Shown: positions 29,816 through 32,699 of the stretch, piece by piece | Layout: every line of letters starts with the position of its first letter | Numbering within the stretch: position 1 is the first letter of the stretch | NCBI GenBank assembly: GCA_017962315.1 | Contig: JAGCVN010000046.1 | Location: 1-32,699 of the forward strand | Reading direction: 5' to 3' | DNA: 32,699 nt | From: Kiritimatiellia bacterium | Lineage (GTDB): Bacteria; Verrucomicrobiota; Kiritimatiellia; RFP12; UBA1067 | Position numbers and translations under genes: made by a program | Notes under the pieces: generated by a model | Told to the model about the DNA's origin: nothing | What the model saw: the letters and a program-made list of their open reading frames with translations, nothing else | Database searches by the model: none

Positions 29816-32699
29816 TTACTGCTTGTCCTCTTTCTTCGCCTTCTGCTCTTTACCCTCGCTCCCTTCAAGCGCGCGTTTCTCGGTCTCCTTGTCATCCTGG
29901 CCGAACCAGAAGGAGGTCGTCGGGCTCAGGCCGATGATATCGACCAGACTGTCCACGTTACGCGGGAAGTCGGCGTCCAACTCGAGCTTTGCGCGATCCT
30001 GCAGGATGAAATCAATCGCGCCAATCGCGATCGGGTTGACCACGTCCAGCTGGTCGTGCAGGAACACGGGGTTGCCGAAGACACCCTGTTCACTCTTTAG
30101 TTCGGGGGTCTGGACCGGGAAGGCTTCCAAGGAACCCAGCTTGTTGATCATCTGGATGTCGCCGCCGGCGAGACGGCCGTCGATGAACACCAGCATGCGG
30201 TTCGGAAGGTTCGCAATCCTCGGATTGCGCTTCCCGCCGGTCGTCTTGAAGATTGCGAGACCGGGGTTCATGCCGTCCTCAAGGTTGTTCACCGTCAGTC
30301 TCCGGCTTGTCGCGATGTTCACCGTGCCGTCGGAATACTCGCCTGCCGTTACGACCACGTCATATCCTTGAATGGTTCCTCCGTTCGACCCCACGTGCTG
30401 AGTCGTATAGACGCTGGCCGTACCACCGGCGTTGACACCGCCGCCGATCGTCAAGGACTCGCCGTTCGCGGCGGCGATCGAGGCATTCCCGCCCGCATTC
30501 ACCGTCACGCTGCCAGCATCGACGGCGACGAACTCGATCCGGTCGCGCCCCACGTTTCCGCCGACATTTCCACCCGCCGTCAAGATGGCCTGGTCTGTCG
30601 CTTCGATCGCGGCGGGGACCGTCGTGTTCACAGTCGCATAGCCGTGCGTAACATCGACGAAGGCGCCGCTTTGCGTGATGTCTCCCCCGACATTCACCGT
30701 GACGGTTCCGCCCGTGAGTTTCCCGGAATCCGCCGTCACGTTGTTGAACGCGAGATCGCCACCCGCCGTGACCGACACATCCTTTCCGGCCTTGATTGTG
30801 CCGTCGCCAATGGAGATTCCGCTCTGGGTCGTTTGACCCTTTGCGTTTAACCGAACCGATCCATTCGCGTTCGAGGCTTCAATTTTGCCGCCACCATCGA
30901 TCGAGATGTTGTTTCCGGCCTCGATATCGACCGCGACCGTGTCGCCGCTGTCGGCGCCTTTACCTTCAACCGTACCCGTCACGGTCACGTCATTCCCGGC
31001 ATCGATATCCACGTTCCCGTTGGACTCAAGCGTACCGCCGACCGTAAGATTTGCCCCGGCGTCGATGTCCGCCGTCGTCCCGGCGCTAACCGTACCGTCC
31101 ACAGTGATGTCCGTTCCGGCGTCGATGTCCACCGTCGTCCCGGCGCTAACCGTGCCGTCCACGGTCACACTTCCGGTAGCGTCAATTTTGGCGGTATCCG
31201 TAGTCGACGCAACCGAACTGCCGTTCGCCACATCAAGGTTGCCGTCCACATGAAGATCAACTTTCCCGGAAGACGCGGTAACCCCGTTGATGGACTCACT
31301 CTGAACCGTCCCGTTGGAGAAATCCTCCTGAACGCGGACAACCTTGAACGCATCGCCGCCGGCCGTCGTAACCGTCACGGATTTGGCATTGTCGACGTAG
31401 ATCCCGGTTGCCGAATTGACCGCGAGCCGAGAAACATCGAACTTCATCTTCGCGTCCTCCGCGCCGACCTGGTTCGCTTTGACGGCGAGTCCGTCCGCCG
31501 TGACCTTCGAGTCGGAAGAGGCGGTGGAAAGGTTTCCGCCGGCATCCAGCGTGACCGAGCCGGTTCCGGCATCGATCTTCTCGATTACGATGTCGCCGGA
31601 AGCCCGATAACGGATGTTCTGGTCCGACGTCCTCGTTGTCACGCCGTCCGCCATTGTAACCGAACCGGACGTAGCCTCGACATCGACCGTGCCGGCGTTA
31701 GCCGTAATGTCCGTGTTCTGCTGGACATCGCCTTTGTCAGCGAGAACGGTCGCGTTGGCCGCGGCGGACACGGTTGTCCCTTCGCCAAGCGAGATTCCAC
31801 CGTCTGCCGCATGGACACGGAGATTCCCCCGCCCGTCGGACGTATCGCCGGTTGTCGTGACAGATGCCGAACCTTCAAGTTGAACGCCCGTATTCGCATT
31901 CAACCCGACGTTGTTGCCGGTGACAACCGCCGTACCGGAAACCGTAATGTTCCCATCCGCGTCGACCGTCACGTTCTTCTTCTCGGACTGAACCGTCGCG
32001 CTGTCCACGGTCACACCGCCGTTCGTCGCGTCGACGTCAACAGAGCCGTTGTCTCCATGCGCCGTAACCGTCGCGCTCTGGACCGTCACCGCACCGTTTT
32101 CGTTGGCGATCGTCACATTGCCATCGTTCGCCGTCACAGCTCCCGTCGTGTCGATCGTGATGTCACCGACGTCGGTCGATGTCGCCGTAACGGACGTACC
32201 GGCCTCGATCGCCGCCGTATCCGTCACCACGATCTCGTTCGCCGCCGTGATCTCCACCGCCCCGACCGTCGCCTTCACCGTGCCGTCGTCAGACACCGTC
32301 GCAGTCGTACCCGCGTCGATGTCCGCCTTGCCGTTCTTCGCAAGCACGTCGCCGTCAACCTCAACTGCCTTTGCTGCGTTGATCATAGCGTTGTTTCCTG
32401 CCTCGACGGTACCGGAAACGCTGATGTCGTTCGCCGCGTTGACCGTCGCGTCGCCCGCAGTCGCCGTCACCGTGCCCGAGATCGTCGCGCCGTCGGTGTC
32501 GTCCGTGCCGTTCGCCGTGATCGTCGCCGCTGTCTGCGCCGTCACATTGCCAGAGTCGGAAACGAGCACCGTCCCGCCCGCCGTCACGTCCGCCGACGTA
32601 GCGGTTGCCTGGACGGCGCCCGCAACCGTCGCGTCGCCCGCGGTCGCCTCGATAGAGACGTCCGCGCCCTGGACTGTCGCGCCGTTCGCGACCGTCGCG
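29816..32699 (-). CDS. giant beta-repeat surface protein, partial (5' end beyond right edge)
   Basis: The frame is open from the right edge to the stop at 29816, giving about 960 residues of the C-terminal part; the start and any signal peptide are outside. About 750 residues are short beta-strand repeats rich in Ala, Gly, Val, Thr and Asp, of the style GTVSAGTTVDIDAG and ITVDGTVSAG. This is the composition of right-handed beta-helix exoproteins such as filamentous haemagglutinin-like adhesins. The last 160 residues differ: NRMLVFIDGRLAGGDIQMIN, an Ile/Asp/Pro-rich part, FWFGQDD and a Lys/Glu tail. No autotransporter barrel is visible, so export may use a separate partner. It is the first visible gene of the adhesin-phosphatase-kinase group. 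Adhesion or surface coating is inferred from composition. Confidence 0.8.
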   Translation of the reverse strand, partial: ATVANGATVQGADVSIEATAGDATVAGAVQATATSADVTAGGTVLVSDSGNVTAQTAATITANGTDDTDGATISGTVTATAGDATVNAANDISVSGTVEAGNNAMINAAKAVEVDGDVLAKNGKADIDAGTTATVSDDGTVKATVGAVEITAANEIVVTDTAAIEAGTSVTATSTDVGDITIDTTGAVTANDGNVTIANENGAVTVQSATVTAHGDNGSVDVDATNGGVTVDSATVQSEKKNVTVDADGNITVSGTAVVTGNNVGLNANTGVQLEGSASVTTTGDTSDGRGNLRVHAADGGISLGEGTTVSAAANATVLADKGDVQQNTDITANAGTVDVEATSGSVTMADGVTTRTSDQNIRYRASGDIVIEKIDAGTGSVTLDAGGNLSTASSDSKVTADGLAVKANQVGAEDAKMKFDVSRLAVNSATGIYVDNAKSVTVTTAGGDAFKVVRVQEDFSNGTVQSESINGVTASSGKVDLHVDGNLDVANGSSVASTTDTAKIDATGSVTVDGTVSAGTTVDIDAGTDITVDGTVSAGTTADIDAGANLTVGGTLESNGNVDIDAGNDVTVTGTVEGKGADSGDTVAVDIEAGNNISIDGGGKIEASNANGSVRLNAKGQTTQSGISIGDGTIKAGKDVSVTAGGDLAFNNVTADSGKLTGGTVTVNVGGDITQSGAFVDVTHGYATVNTTVPAAIEATDQAILTAGGNVGGNVGRDRIEFVAVDAGSVTVNAGGNASIAAANGESLTIGGGVNAGGTASVYTTQHVGSNGGTIQGYDVVVTAGEYSDGTVNIATSRRLTVNNLEDGMNPGLAIFKTTGGKRNPRIANLPNRMLVFIDGRLAGGDIQMINKLGSLEAFPVQTPELKSEQGVFGNPVFLHDQLDVVNPIAIGAIDFILQDRAKLELDADFPRNVDSLVDIIGLSPTTSFWFGQDDKETEKRALEGSEGKEQKAKKEDKQ
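31021..31167 (-). repeat. 60-bp tandem repeats inside the adhesin gene
   Basis: Units starting at 31021, 31081 and 31141 share long identical stretches (CCGGCGTCGATGTCC and CGTCGTCCCGGCGCTAACCG) with a period of exactly 60 bases, encoding 20 residues. More degenerate copies run through the rest of the gene. Confidence 0.85.

Noticed and set aside
30885-31253. Repeat array that could be taken for CRISPR
   Set aside because: The 60-bp units are in frame, without constant repeats and unique spacers of CRISPR type, and continue as protein repeats.

Overview
This window looks like chromosomal DNA of a diderm bacterium. An outer-membrane secretin, a Tad (tight adherence, type IVc) pilus locus, signal peptides and a huge beta-repeat surface protein all point that way. 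The mix of Tad genes with Ser/Thr kinases, a PP2C phosphatase, FHA and PEGA domains resembles the Planctomycetes-Verrucomicrobia-Lentisphaerae-Kiritimatiellae group. That placement is inference from gene content only; no marker gene is present. Almost all genes lie on the minus strand. I saw no tRNA, rRNA, CRISPR array or transposase gene.

Region 1 (about 18966 down to 1, minus strand) is one long, tightly packed Tad operon. It starts from a good sigma70-type promoter at 18938-18966 and reads cpaB, secretin cpaC, an FHA-CpaF ATPase, tadB, tadC, two membrane FHA proteins, an atypical pilin, flp, prepilin peptidase, a small TSP3-like secreted protein, tadE, a long tadG, a second tadE-like gene, a small secreted protein, a TPR protein (tadD-like), an unknown secreted protein, a second Flp-like pilin and a partial gene that runs off the left edge. 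Many junctions are ATGA or TAATG overlaps. No TadZ/CpaE gene is visible. The pseudopilin half (about 0.7-6.8 kb) is clearly poorer in G+C than the core half.

Region 2 (18.9-19.6 kb) is a small boundary segment. It holds one plus-strand ribbon-helix-helix regulator gene divergent from the Tad operon, a shared intergenic control region, and about 390 bases of non-coding DNA with an inverted pair of GC-rich repeats and several small hairpins.

Region 3 (19.6 kb to the right edge, minus strand) is a three-gene group: a giant beta-repeat adhesin-like protein (its start lies beyond the right edge), a membrane PP2C phosphatase, and a 2406-residue membrane protein with four Ser/Thr kinase domains. 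Phosphatase and kinase share the same unusual region after the membrane segment: roughly 70-residue W..W repeats followed by PEGA-like beta modules.

Reading them together (inference): the kinase and phosphatase would write and erase phosphothreonine marks. The four FHA domains in the neighbouring Tad operon (one on the CpaF ATPase, three on two membrane proteins) would read them. The related domains of kinase and phosphatase, probably outside the inner membrane, may sense a common signal, perhaps linked to the adhesin or envelope. The most unusual items are the four-kinase polypeptide, the matched ectodomains, the repeat family itself, and the long homopolymer tracts in two Tad genes.
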